DNA from: Candidatus Poribacteria bacterium
Lineage (GTDB): Bacteria > Poribacteria > WGA-4E > WGA-3G
Reading direction: 5' to 3'
DNA: 64,000 bases
NCBI GenBank assembly: GCA_003635315.1
Contig: PYJD01000017.1
Span: forward strand, 1-64,000
A program made the translations under genes and the position numbers. Positions 16,794-26,555 of the stretch are shown in pieces. A model generated the notes under the pieces. It was given only the letters and a program-made list of their open reading frames with translations, did no database searches and had not been told where the DNA came from. Position 1 is the first letter of the stretch. Each line of letters starts with the position of its first letter.

Positions 16794-18806
16794 TTACTCA
16801 GCTGCATCAACTCGAATAGATAATTCATCAAGTTGTTCTTCTGTTACCGTAGAGGGAGCGTGTGTCAATGGGCAAAGACCTTGTTGAGATTTGGGAAACG
16901 CGATAACCTCACGGATATTTTCTTCATTTCGCATCAACATGACTATGCGGTCAAGTCCGGGAGCAATTCCAGCGTGTGGTGGCGTTCCATATTCAAGGGC
17001 ATCAGTAAAATATCCGAACCTATTTTTGATATCTTCTGGCGTGATATTTAGAATATTGAAGATCTTTTGTTGTATTTCCCATTGATGTATCCTCACACTA
17101 CCGCTACAAATTTCTGAACCGTTACATACCAGATCGTAATGTTGACTCTGAACTTTACTTGGATCTGTGTCCAAAAAATGTAACGTTTCTTGAGTCGCTC
17201 CAGTAAAAAGATGGTGGTGTGGTTCAAACCTGTTCTCTTCTTCGTTCCATTCAAACAACGGATAGTCTACAATCCACAAGAAGTTGTATAGACTTTCATC
17301 GATTAAATTAAGTTTGTGTCCAAGGTGTAGTCGTAGGTTTCCAAGAGCATCTGCCACAACCTTTGGTTTATCTGCGACAAAGAACATTATATCCCCAGGT
17401 TGTGCACCCATCCTTTCCTGTGCTGTTTCAAGCTGTTCAGGTTTGAAGAATTTAACAATACCTGATGAGAATCCTTCTGATGTTATTTTGACCCATGCCA
17501 ATCCCTTTGCTCGGTAAGTGGCAACGAATTCTGTTAAGTCGTCTATGTCTTTCCTTGAAAAGGCTTCACCACCTGGGACAGCAATTCCTTTTACCTGTCC
17601 TCCAGAAGCAAGGGCACGGGAGAATACCTGAAAATCACAATCTGCCATTACATCAGATAGGTCCGTTAACTCCATACCGAAGCGTGTATCTGGTTTGTCA
17701 TTACCGAACCGTGCCATTGATTCGTGGTATGGTAAACGAAGGAAAGGTGTTTCAACAGGAATTCCGCCAGCATCTTTGAATATCTTCTTCATCAAACCTT
17801 CGGTTACTTCAAGCACATCATTCACTTCAGCAAATGACATTTCAATATCAATCTGTGTAAATTCAAGTTGTCTATCAGCGCGGGTATCTTCATCTCGAAA
17901 ACAACGTGCGATCTGAAAATAACGGTCAACACCACTCATCATGAGAATCTGTTTGAATTGTTGGGGAGATTGTGGGAGTGCGTAGAATTTTCCAGGATAA
18001 TATCGACTCGGTACAAGAACGTCACGTGCTCCTTCTGGTGTACTATTCATCAATATAGGTGTTTCGATTTCAAGGAAACCCTGTTCGCTCATATAGTTGC
18101 GTGCTGCGAGAGCTGCTTTGTGTCGCATTTCAAGTGTCTTTTGCATTTCAGGACGTCGCAAGTCGATGAACCGATATTTCATTCGGATATCTTCTGCTAC
18201 TTCAATCTCATCTTCAACAGGAAATGGAGGTGTCTTGGCAGTATTCAGGATATTCAAAGTATCAATAGCAACTTCTATCTCACCTGTTGGGAGTTCAGGG
18301 TTAACCGTCCCTTGATAGATACTGAGACCATCGGCATCTACCAGTATGTCATAAGTTCTATTATTATCTACATCTGTTAGTAGCCAATGTTTATCAGTTT
18401 CACGCACATTTATTTCAATATTATTGGACAACGTGTATTTTGTATCTAAATCTGTAAACAGTGTTTTAAATTCAGCAGATAATCCGTTGTTTCCTGAGAG
18501 TTCAGATTGAAATGTGTTGTTAGCCGTGAAAAGATAATCTCCAGGTTCACGTTCACGAACTGTACCGCTGACGTTGAGAACATACTCACTTCTAACAGAA
18601 TCTGCGAGAGTGTGTGCGTTTTCATCAATTTGAGGATCGAAGACAATCTGGGTAATTCCAGTTCGATCTCGTAAATCAATAAAGATTACACCACCATGGT
18701 CACGTCGTCGTCTTACCCAACCATTTAGTTGAGCAGTATTACCAGCATCAGCTAATCGTAACTCACCACAATAGTGCGTACGTTTTAGGGAAGGTCCTTG
18801 AGACAT
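16794..18806 (-). CDS. aspS: Aspartyl-tRNA synthetase with in-frame insertion
   Basis: This bacterial-type AspRS has an OB anticodon-binding domain (LNGWVRRRRDHGGVIFIDLRD, 28-47), class II motif 2 (RYFQIARCFRDEDTRADRQ), the bacterial insertion domain, and motif 3 (GIAPGLDRIVMLM). At 670 residues it is ~80 longer than usual (~590). The excess lies at about 88-165, in the anticodon-binding domain between GTVRERE and GTVNPELPTGEIEV, which are adjacent in ordinary AspRS. The insert includes TDKHWLLTDVDNN and SIYQ. Both flanks stay in frame and the catalytic core is intact, so the enzyme should charge tRNA-Asp (or tRNA-Asn as well, if non-discriminating). The MFS/spermidine-synthase-like gene ends 23 bases upstream. 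Confidence 0.95.
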   Translation of the reverse strand: MSQGPSLKRTHYCGELRLADAGNTAQLNGWVRRRRDHGGVIFIDLRDRTGITQIVFDPQIDENAHTLADSVRSEYVLNVSGTVREREPGDYLFTANNTFQSELSGNNGLSAEFKTLFTDLDTKYTLSNNIEINVRETDKHWLLTDVDNNRTYDILVDADGLSIYQGTVNPELPTGEIEVAIDTLNILNTAKTPPFPVEDEIEVAEDIRMKYRFIDLRRPEMQKTLEMRHKAALAARNYMSEQGFLEIETPILMNSTPEGARDVLVPSRYYPGKFYALPQSPQQFKQILMMSGVDRYFQIARCFRDEDTRADRQLEFTQIDIEMSFAEVNDVLEVTEGLMKKIFKDAGGIPVETPFLRLPYHESMARFGNDKPDTRFGMELTDLSDVMADCDFQVFSRALASGGQVKGIAVPGGEAFSRKDIDDLTEFVATYRAKGLAWVKITSEGFSSGIVKFFKPEQLETAQERMGAQPGDIMFFVADKPKVVADALGNLRLHLGHKLNLIDESLYNFLWIVDYPLFEWNEEENRFEPHHHLFTGATQETLHFLDTDPSKVQSQHYDLVCNGSEICSGSVRIHQWEIQQKIFNILNITPEDIKNRFGYFTDALEYGTPPHAGIAPGLDRIVMLMRNEENIREVIAFPKSQQGLCPLTHAPSTVTEEQLDELSIRVDAAE

Positions 18807-18829
18807 AATTGGTCTGTATTCTCCTCCTG

Positions 18830-21800
18830 TTATTTTATTTCTTCCAATTCTTTTTGAATTTCTTCTTTAAAGGTTAGTAAATCACTTGGATCAGAGGCAT
18901 TGGTTATAGCCTCATCAATAACTTTCAAAGCACTCTCGAAATGTTCATTCTGTTTATTCGTCTGATTCATAGAATGATAAACTTTACCGAGTATATAGTG
19001 TGAACGCCAAGAATTTGCATCAGCATTCAATCCTTTCTGAGAATATTCTTTCGCTTCTTCAACGTTTTTTAATTCCCAGTGAAGTTGTGCCATTGCTACA
19101 TAAATTGGTGCGGGTAGTTCTCCTTCGGTTTCCAAGAGTTCTAATCGTTCATAGGTACGAAGTGCTTCACTAAAACGTCCTTGGCGTTCATATAATGGTC
19201 CTAATAGAATATAGATATCAGGTCTACTTGAATCCCGTTTTAGGTATTCCTCTAATTCTTTAGAAGCCTTTGATAGATGTTCATTTGCCTTTTCAAATTC
19301 ACCCTTTCTCTCGAACTCTCTTGCCAATCCTTCGTAAACAGTGAATAGATAAATGTGTCCACGAGAATCTTCAGGGTTTTCTACCATAGTCTGTTTTACA
19401 CTTTGCTCTATTTTTCTGAGTTCTTCATGTTCATCTTCACGAATTAAACCGCTGACGACACCAAAATTATAACGTATTGTGTCATCACGCGGATTAATTC
19501 TAACTCCCTCATTTATTTGCATACTGGCAGTTTCGAGAAATGAGTTATATTTATCCACCTGTCCATGAGTATAGGCTGTTTGTGCATTTGCATATGCGAT
19601 TTGCCCAAGAATCAGTTTTTGTGTTGCTTTATAGTAGGTGTTAATCTTTTCTCGTACCAGTTTTTGTTCTTCCAAGGTTGTTCCATAATTCCTTAGATAT
19701 GGTATAACACTTTCTCGATATTCATGCATTCCTTTTATATTACTTACTGTTGAGTTTGCTAAATCTTTTCCTTTAAAGAATTCTAAACGTGGTCGGTCAT
19801 CTGTATGGATAGGTCCAACTCCTGCATATTCTTTTACTGCCTTTGGTCCCATCATAAATGAGTCGAGTAGAGACATCCCATCAAGATCGTCTGCTGCTAA
19901 ACCTTCCTGTATACTCCTTATTTTACTGCGTGCGATGAAGTTCTCATAGTTTATAGAGAGTGGTTTTGACGTACCGATGAGAATTACAAAATCTGGAGTA
20001 TATTTGTACCAGAGTGTAGTTTCAGGAAACACATCTATGAAAGTCCTAACAATCATCTTGTAATGTGGCTCTGGTAGACGATGTAGTGGTACCCACTGAC
20101 ACATAACTCCATCTTCAGATAGAATTCTACGGCATAGACGATAGAAGTCCTTGGTATATATATTGGAACTTCCGGCACTAACGAGTGGGTGTATAATACC
20201 CGTTGAAATCATATCATATTTTGTCTTGGTCATAAGAATATGGTTTCGACCGTCGTTGATTTGATACTTAAACAACCTATTTTTGAAGATATTTCTATTG
20301 ATATGTACGAAATACTCTCGTGCTGCCGATATTACACCTTTAGACAATTCAATAGCATCGACTTTTACACCGTGCTGGGTAATGGAATGTGATGTTAACC
20401 CCATCCCGAAACCAACAACAAGTGCGCGTTTAGGGTTCGGGTGGAGGAGTAAAGGTAGATGTGCGATGACACGGTGTGAAGGTGAATCCCATCGTGAAGC
20501 ATCGGCTGCTTGGTTGGCATCTACATATAAACGGTAAACACCTTCATCGTCTTTTAAGGTAGTAACAGTTGCATCAACTTCTTCTTGATAATCGACGACT
20601 TGATCACCGGGACGTTGGGTCTTATAGATTGTACTTTTTAGGAAAATGGGTTGGTTGAGTGAGAACAGTAGAACTGCTGCTAAACCGAGTGTGATTATGG
20701 GAATCCCTATCCCTAACCCTTGTGAGAAGGCTTTTGCGACTTTTGGTTCATTTTGTTCTATCTCGGTATTTTCTTCTATACCTGTAGCTGATCGCCATCC
20801 CGTTAGAACAAGTAGACAACCAATTCCGGTGTTTAATGCGACCATTAGAATTATGCTTGGTCGTATGTTTAATAGAGGAATTAGAATAAATCCTGCACAG
20901 AATGCGCCTAAGATGCTGCCTACTGTGTTAACCGCGTATACATTCCCGATACTTCTGCCAAGTTGTTGCTCGTTTCCTGTATAGATTTTTGTCACAAGTG
21001 GGAAGCTTGCCCCCATTAAAAACGTTGGGAGTGACATGACGAGAAAGCATGAGAAAAATGCCCAAAATCTGCTTGCCCCAAAGGTTGACTGAAGTGCACT
21101 ACTCACACCATACAATTCTTCAAATGCTGGCATAAGAATGACAGCGAAGAATCCGATTCCAAGTTGAATTAAACCGAAGGTTATTACAGGTTGTTTGATT
21201 CTGTCCACCCATCGTGCTAAGATCATACTTCCTAATGCAATTCCGAATAGAAATGCTGCAAGCATCGTGGCAAATGCGTAGGTTGTGCTTCCAAGAAAGA
21301 ATACTAATATGCGGGTCCAAAGTACTTCGTAGGACAATGCACTAAATCCGGATATACCTATTGCGATTAATACAATATTACGGAGTGGGAGACGTGATTT
21401 TCCGAAGTGAATTTCCGGTTCTGTATCTTGTTCGGCTGTTTCTTTTATCTGTTTTCTACTGGCGTCTTCAGCGTTTTCTGATTTTTGGGAAATCTGATCT
21501 AAAAGCAATGCGATTAATGCGACACCAAGATTAATTGCAATTGCAACCCCGAGTGTCCATTTTATACCGAGCGCTTGTATTAAGAAGAAACCTGCAGCGA
21601 CAGTTCCAATGACTGCCCCGAATGTATTTAAGGCATATAGTATACCGATGTTGGTTCCGAGTTGTTCTAATCTTTTGACAAAGAAACGGGTTAGAACAGG
21701 TAACGTCCCTCCCATGAGTGTTGATGGAATGAGGAGTATGCCGAAGGTGAGTATGAAACGTATGAGTGAAAGGGTGTAGAATTCAGATGTTATGTGTCGG

Positions 21801-22108
21801 AAAATAAGTACATAAAGTGCACTAAGGATTGCTAATAGTATGTGCCATATTATACAGAAACCACCGATTCCAGCTTCCAGGAATGCATAGAGTTTAAGTG
21901 GGGATATCTTGCTTTCATCTATCTTTCTGCCAAAATAGTAGCTTCCCAGAGCAAGTCCTGCCATGAATGCGGTTAGTACGGTACTGGTTGCAAAGACAGT
22001 ACTACCGAAAACAAGTGTGAGTTGCCGCATCCATATTACTTCATAGATGAGTGCACTTGCACCAGATAGAATAAAGATGATCCAAACAAGGAGTTTTATG
22101 TGCCGCAT
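18830..22108 (-). CDS. Membrane-fused spermidine-synthase-like protein with TPR tail
   Basis: The 1092-residue protein has three parts. The N-terminal ~490 residues are hydrophobic with two similar halves: each has an (A/S)AL-YEV-W-R motif and an FGS/LGST and GLALGS/GIALGS pattern, i.e. an internally duplicated MFS-like membrane domain. Residues ~510-770 are a spermidine-synthase-like Rossmann domain (VVGFGMGLTSHSI, VDAIELSKGVI, NDGRNHIL). The C-terminal ~230 residues are TPR repeats. Such fused MFS/spermidine-synthase proteins are frequent in environmental bacteria; the aminopropyl acceptor is not established. TTG-free ATG start at 22108 gives the first helix at once. Confidence 0.85.
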   Translation of the reverse strand: MRHIKLLVWIIFILSGASALIYEVIWMRQLTLVFGSTVFATSTVLTAFMAGLALGSYYFGRKIDESKISPLKLYAFLEAGIGGFCIIWHILLAILSALYVLIFRHITSEFYTLSLIRFILTFGILLIPSTLMGGTLPVLTRFFVKRLEQLGTNIGILYALNTFGAVIGTVAAGFFLIQALGIKWTLGVAIAINLGVALIALLLDQISQKSENAEDASRKQIKETAEQDTEPEIHFGKSRLPLRNIVLIAIGISGFSALSYEVLWTRILVFFLGSTTYAFATMLAAFLFGIALGSMILARWVDRIKQPVITFGLIQLGIGFFAVILMPAFEELYGVSSALQSTFGASRFWAFFSCFLVMSLPTFLMGASFPLVTKIYTGNEQQLGRSIGNVYAVNTVGSILGAFCAGFILIPLLNIRPSIILMVALNTGIGCLLVLTGWRSATGIEENTEIEQNEPKVAKAFSQGLGIGIPIITLGLAAVLLFSLNQPIFLKSTIYKTQRPGDQVVDYQEEVDATVTTLKDDEGVYRLYVDANQAADASRWDSPSHRVIAHLPLLLHPNPKRALVVGFGMGLTSHSITQHGVKVDAIELSKGVISAAREYFVHINRNIFKNRLFKYQINDGRNHILMTKTKYDMISTGIIHPLVSAGSSNIYTKDFYRLCRRILSEDGVMCQWVPLHRLPEPHYKMIVRTFIDVFPETTLWYKYTPDFVILIGTSKPLSINYENFIARSKIRSIQEGLAADDLDGMSLLDSFMMGPKAVKEYAGVGPIHTDDRPRLEFFKGKDLANSTVSNIKGMHEYRESVIPYLRNYGTTLEEQKLVREKINTYYKATQKLILGQIAYANAQTAYTHGQVDKYNSFLETASMQINEGVRINPRDDTIRYNFGVVSGLIREDEHEELRKIEQSVKQTMVENPEDSRGHIYLFTVYEGLAREFERKGEFEKANEHLSKASKELEEYLKRDSSRPDIYILLGPLYERQGRFSEALRTYERLELLETEGELPAPIYVAMAQLHWELKNVEEAKEYSQKGLNADANSWRSHYILGKVYHSMNQTNKQNEHFESALKVIDEAITNASDPSDLLTFKEEIQKELEEIK

Positions 22109-22175
22109 TTAATTTTCTCTAATATGTTGAGATACTGGAATTATGTATATATAGTACGACAGTAGCCCCAAAATA

Positions 22176-23000
22176 TCAAGTGGAATCTTCTATTCTCTGC
22201 TCTAAACGGAGTATGTGTCGATAGGTAGTAGAGAAGATCATGTCGAGAGTTGCAATATCTCGTTCCTCAAGTGGCGCGCGGGAGAAGACACGACGAAGAG
22301 ATTTTAGATAGGTTTCCCATTCCTGATTATACGGAGACATACCAACCTTATCTAATAGACGAGTGACCCGTCCATAGAAGTCTTCCAGTGCGTTTACTTC
22401 TGCATAGTCTATTTCTACAAGGGCATGGTCTTCTCCTAAACTCGCAACGAATACTTCATAGGCAAATATTTGGACAGCCTGTGCCAAATTGAGTGAGGGG
22501 TTCTTGGTTGCCATGGGAACACTGGCTGTCAGTTGGCAGAGACTCATCTGGTCGGTTGATAATCCGAAGTCCTCTCGTCCAAACAGAAGAGCGACACTTT
22601 TATCTTGTGAAACTGAAGCGATTGTATTCGCGGCATCTCTCGCTGAGACCGGTTGAGGCAAACGGACATCACGTCGACGATGTGTTGTTCCTACAAGGTA
22701 TTGTATTCCGTTAAGTGCATCCTTGAGTTCAGGAACGACTTTACATTGTTTTAGTATATCTCTTGCACCATGTGCCATATTCCATGCTGCGTCTTCATTC
22801 CTAAAAGGAACTGGGTTAACGAGATAGAGTTGGGTTAACCCCATTCCTTTTACAACTCTTGCGACGGATCCGATGTTTCCCGGTTCCCGTGGTTCGAAAA
22901 GGATAATTCGTATGTTGGAAAGATTCTTCGGAACATCTACAGGTAATGCGCGGAAACTCTCTGTCGGTTGTTTCGGTTTTTGTTTGGGTTCTGTTGACAT
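22176..23000 (-). CDS. TrmJ-like tRNA/rRNA ribose methyltransferase (SPOUT family)
   Basis: The 274-residue SPOUT methyltransferase has motif 1 RIILFEPREPGNIGSVARVV (31-50), motif 2 VALLFGREDFGLS and motif 3 NPSLNLAQAVQIFAYE, the latter forming the knotted SAM-binding site. These match the TrmH-family group 1 (TrmJ) that 2'-O-methylates position 32 of tRNAs. Length agrees with TrmJ. The first ~28 residues are a Pro/Lys/Gln-rich extension. It is a minus-strand gene 67 bases upstream of the spermidine-synthase-like gene. Confidence 0.87.
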   Translation of the reverse strand: MSTEPKQKPKQPTESFRALPVDVPKNLSNIRIILFEPREPGNIGSVARVVKGMGLTQLYLVNPVPFRNEDAAWNMAHGARDILKQCKVVPELKDALNGIQYLVGTTHRRRDVRLPQPVSARDAANTIASVSQDKSVALLFGREDFGLSTDQMSLCQLTASVPMATKNPSLNLAQAVQIFAYEVFVASLGEDHALVEIDYAEVNALEDFYGRVTRLLDKVGMSPYNQEWETYLKSLRRVFSRAPLEERDIATLDMIFSTTYRHILRLEQRIEDST

Positions 23001-23096
23001 AACATGTAAAGTAAAGGATATATCTCAAAATGTCAAGAGAATTGGCGAAGATATTGGGTATCAGATTAAGGTTTAGGTTGGTATTGAATCTTATCT

Positions 23097-23136
23097 GAAT
23101 CGTGGATTACACGGATTACACAGAGTCACGGAAGAA
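23097..23136. repeat. Short direct repeat in intergenic gap
   Basis: Within the 171-base gap between the sigma/WD40 gene and the methyltransferase gene, GGATTACAC occurs as a direct repeat (GGATTACACGGATTACACA), flanked by ATCGTG and GAGTCACGG. It looks like a small dispersed intergenic repeat. No gene is seen. Confidence 0.4.
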
Positions 23137-23171
23137 TTGGTAGGATATATGATATAAGAATGAGAATACTT

Positions 23172-25862
23172 TTAAAGGAAAGACTGTAAATCCCAGAGCA
23201 ATATAGTACCATTGCCACATCCACCTGCGAGAACTCTACCGTTCGGAGAGAACGATAGAAATTGTACTATTGAAGTATGTCCCTGTAATGTTGCTACTTG
23301 TTCGGTAGTCTCTACATTCCAAATACGTACCAGCAAATTCTCATTCCCCTTATCCCACCATGTCGCACCTGCAAGATACCGACCACAGTCAGAAAACGCG
23401 AGTGGATATGTACGTCTATAGGGATTAGGTTGCTTAATTGAACGTAATGTTGTGAATTGGTCTGCACTCCAGAAACGGATTTCTGTTTCCAAATCACAAA
23501 CGATTATATCCCCACAAGGAGAGTAGGTTAGTCCAAACGGTAGACAAGGTTTTTCCATTGGCAACTTGTCTATTTCGGTTGCTGATTCTACATCCCATAT
23601 ACGGACAGTTTCATCCTCAGCACCACTCACCAATTGTTTTCCGTTATGAGAAAATGTAAACGTCCTAATATTGTCTGTATGTCCTGTAAGCACAGATGTA
23701 TTCTCAGGATTTTCGAGATTCCAGAGATAGATATTTCCTTCTCTACTTCCAGATGCCATCCAATCCCCTGATGGTGCAAACTCTATTTTCCCTACCCATT
23801 CCCTGATTGGTTCTGGTACGGGAAACTCCGCGATCTGTTCATTCAATGAACAGGCAACTAATGTTTTTCCTTCATTCGTAAAGTATGAACACAACAACTT
23901 ACCGGAAGGTAAAACTGTGATGGAATTAATCCACTCATCCTGATATAGGGTATCTACAATGCTTTTCTTATTTACATCCCATAAGGTTAAATCCCGCTGA
24001 GTAAGACAAGCGATGGTCTGATTGTCCATCCAGGTAACCTGTGGTGCAGGCCAAGGAAATTGTATTTCATGTATAATCTCGTATTTTGGAATATCATTAT
24101 TTAAATGTTCTCTTGTGTCTGTTGTAGTCAGTTCGTGTGTATATGCAATTGCTAAACTTTTTGAGAAACCGAAACCGCCAATACCTGATGTAATATTAAG
24201 TATAGGTTTCTGTTTTTCAACGTTCCACACTTCTAAGGTATCAGATGCGATTGCAAATAATTCTCCATTTTCTGCATAGAAAGGATCGCTGTAATCGGGA
24301 TAAACCTTCTGTTCTGAACTTGTTGCAATATCCCAGACTCGTAGAATTCCGTCACTTGATGCAATATATTTTCCACAAGGTGAGAAGGTTATATCATATA
24401 CCCAATCACTATGTTCTGTGAAGAGGGCAATCTGTTCACCTGACGATATATCCCATACAGAAACGTTGCTATCTATCCGTTTAGAATCTGTTAAGGTTTC
24501 ATCTGGGGAAGAACCCGCAACCAAACAACTATCCGATGAAAGGACGAATTCGTTCCCCGCAAACTTGATGAGAGCTTCTCCAGTTTCTGGATTCCATACA
24601 TAGATTTGACTTCCTTCTGTATCGGGATTCACACATACATTGTAGTTCTCTTTGTCCCCGAAATAGAGTTTAGGATTGCCTGGATTTGCGGCAAGTAATG
24701 TGCCATCTGGCGTAAATGTCAGGTCATGTATATCATTTGATTTCCATTTGTGTTCACCACGATCCATCTGAGCGATATGGTCCCCAGTATTAATATCCAA
24801 CACATTTACTTGTCCTTGCATATCAGAAATTGCGATCCATTTGCCATTTGAGGAACATGTGAGTCCTCCATACCCATTTTGTTCGTCTATTTGAATAACA
24901 CAATCACCGGTCTCTACATCCAAGACCTTGATAGCATCCACGGTATCAATGACAATCCATTTCCCGTCATGCGAAAAATCTATTTTAAAGACAGGACCTT
25001 CTGGTATCTCCCATAACGAGATCGGTAACATTGATTCAACATCATACCACCATAATCCGATACCAGTTGCGACTGCAAAATATGTTCCGTCTGGTGAAAG
25101 TTTTACATCATTGACATTTCCTTTCCCGAATCTGGCGATAATTCCTTTTGGAATTGCCCAACTATCCCCTGTTGGATCGTTGACATCAACATTTAATAGT
25201 GCGGGTCTTCTGTTAATTGTGGATTTATCTGTGTGAGTATATGTGGTTGTGTTATTCGGTTGAACTATTTTTGATGTCATAGTTGCTCCTTTTATGGGTT
25301 CGGCATCAAATTCCTTTCGTAAGAGTGTCCGGATTTCCTTTAATTTTGTCTTAACAGTACCAATAGGTAAATTACACTCAACAGCAATTTCCTTGATGTG
25401 CCACGATTGTAAGTAAAACAGTTCAGCTACTGAACGTACCTTTTGTGGTAGATGTTGTACTGCTTCAATAATATCAGCCATAAGTTGTTTCTCTCTATAT
25501 CGTGCTGCAGCCTGTTGTTCAATCTGTTCAACAATCACAGAATATTCATGTGGGATTTCATTTCGATATTGCTTTGTTAATGTGTAATATCGTTTGCATG
25601 CGTTGTAGGCGATCCGATGTAGCCATGCCCCGAAACTCTCCATATTTCTGAGGTGAATTATATTTTGCCATACAGCAACCCAGATATCCGTGTGTATTTC
25701 TTCAGCATCAAGTCTTTGTCTCGAATTCGAGGCAATTACACCTTTTATCCGTGGTGTCCATCGTGTAATGAGTTCAGAGAATGCATCCTGATCTCTATTT
25801 TGGACATGTCGAATCAATTCTTCATCTGTGAGTTTACTCATAGCAACAATATTCTTCCGCAT
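23172..25862 (-). CDS. ECF sigma factor fused to WD40 propellers
   Basis: Residues ~10-180 of this ~896-residue protein are an extracytoplasmic-function sigma-70 factor: sigma2 with DAFSELITRWTPRIKGVI and SFGAWLHRIAYNACKRYY, then sigma4 with LPQKVRSVAELFYLQ, IAVECNLPIGTVKTKLKEIR and LLRKEF. A linker to ~210 leads into WD40 repeats to the end (for example FSPCGKYIASSDGILRVWD, SHNGKQLVSGAEDETVRIWD, FSPNGRVLAGGCGNGTILLWD). Sigma/WD40 fusions of this kind are known from Planctomycetes and Poribacteria; the propeller is thought to sense or scaffold. No anti-sigma gene is adjacent. The ATG at 25862 is preferred over GTG one codon earlier; an ATG seven codons downstream (MSKLTDEELI) is also possible. 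Confidence 0.88.
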   Translation of the reverse strand: MRKNIVAMSKLTDEELIRHVQNRDQDAFSELITRWTPRIKGVIASNSRQRLDAEEIHTDIWVAVWQNIIHLRNMESFGAWLHRIAYNACKRYYTLTKQYRNEIPHEYSVIVEQIEQQAAARYREKQLMADIIEAVQHLPQKVRSVAELFYLQSWHIKEIAVECNLPIGTVKTKLKEIRTLLRKEFDAEPIKGATMTSKIVQPNNTTTYTHTDKSTINRRPALLNVDVNDPTGDSWAIPKGIIARFGKGNVNDVKLSPDGTYFAVATGIGLWWYDVESMLPISLWEIPEGPVFKIDFSHDGKWIVIDTVDAIKVLDVETGDCVIQIDEQNGYGGLTCSSNGKWIAISDMQGQVNVLDINTGDHIAQMDRGEHKWKSNDIHDLTFTPDGTLLAANPGNPKLYFGDKENYNVCVNPDTEGSQIYVWNPETGEALIKFAGNEFVLSSDSCLVAGSSPDETLTDSKRIDSNVSVWDISSGEQIALFTEHSDWVYDITFSPCGKYIASSDGILRVWDIATSSEQKVYPDYSDPFYAENGELFAIASDTLEVWNVEKQKPILNITSGIGGFGFSKSLAIAYTHELTTTDTREHLNNDIPKYEIIHEIQFPWPAPQVTWMDNQTIACLTQRDLTLWDVNKKSIVDTLYQDEWINSITVLPSGKLLCSYFTNEGKTLVACSLNEQIAEFPVPEPIREWVGKIEFAPSGDWMASGSREGNIYLWNLENPENTSVLTGHTDNIRTFTFSHNGKQLVSGAEDETVRIWDVESATEIDKLPMEKPCLPFGLTYSPCGDIIVCDLETEIRFWSADQFTTLRSIKQPNPYRRTYPLAFSDCGRYLAGATWWDKGNENLLVRIWNVETTEQVATLQGHTSIVQFLSFSPNGRVLAGGCGNGTILLWDLQSFL

Positions 25863-26043
25863 CACAAGAATCCTGAGTTGGTTTTAATATATAGAGTATG
25901 ATATATGTGAAAAAGGTTTAAAAATCTGTAGTTTCAATTTAAATAGCTCAAGTTGTTACCAATAAATGGTAATGAAATAGAATAAGTTCGGGTATTCACC
26001 ATAGGCGTCAATTTAGTGATTACATGTCCTCGTAGGGAATCAA

Positions 26044-26070
26044 CGCAGCATGCGCGTATGGCATGCTGCG
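26044..26070. repeat. Palindromic hairpin element
   Basis: CGCAGCATGC (26044-26053) and GCATGCTGCG (26061-26070) pair perfectly over 10 bp with a 7-base loop. It sits in a GGAATCAACG context similar to the dispersed repeat family that follows at 26138. Confidence 0.6.
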
Positions 26071-26137
26071 GGTCGAATCGTAGGAGAAATCCAACATTTC
26101 CAGTATATCAAAGTGTCTCATGTCCAAATCAACGCCG

Positions 26138-26206
26138 AATCGACTTACTAAAATCAACGAAGAATGCGCGGAATCAAGGAATCAAGGAATCAACACCGAA
26201 TGTCAT
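26138..26206. repeat. GGAATCAA-type dispersed repeat
   Basis: The units AATCAACGAAGAATGCGCG and GGAATCAAGGAATCAA, followed by GGAATCAACACCGAATGTC, repeat a GAATCAA core in tandem. Related copies occur at 37205, 46521 and 53549 in other gaps. Confidence 0.5.
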
Positions 26207-26347
26207 ATGAAGATTAATTGATTCATTCAGTAATATACGGGAGGGACTTTTTTATATATAATTTACCCGCCCCTACGATGCTTTTATGGTCTGTATTACC
26301 GAAAGATTTATTTATATAAACTATTGAATTAATGGAACATTTTGAGA

Positions 26348-26413
26348 TGTAGGAGGGACCTCCGAATCCCAACTATCACTGAGTTAAATCGCGATTTGGG
26401 GATCGCTCCTACA
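26348..26413. repeat. Palindrome-ended repeat, possible REP-like element
   Basis: TGTAGGAG (26348-26355) and CTCCTACA (26406-26413) are inverted copies enclosing 50 bases that contain partly complementary GAATCCCAA and TTTGGGGATC stretches and the palindrome ATCGCGAT. It looks like a compact foldable intergenic repeat. Confidence 0.45.
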
Positions 26414-26555
26414 GGGATTTTGTGTAATTATTTTCAATGTTTACTATAAACTTCATAAGACATTCCTGCCCCTTATCAAAGTGACTCTTAAGAAACACTC
26501 GTAAAGGAAACTAATTAAATAGAATTCGCATAACAATTTTTCAAATTTTATAGGT

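Noticed and set aside
26016-26210. ORF over the palindromic repeats near 26.1 kb
   Set aside because: Its composition follows the repeats; no coding signs.
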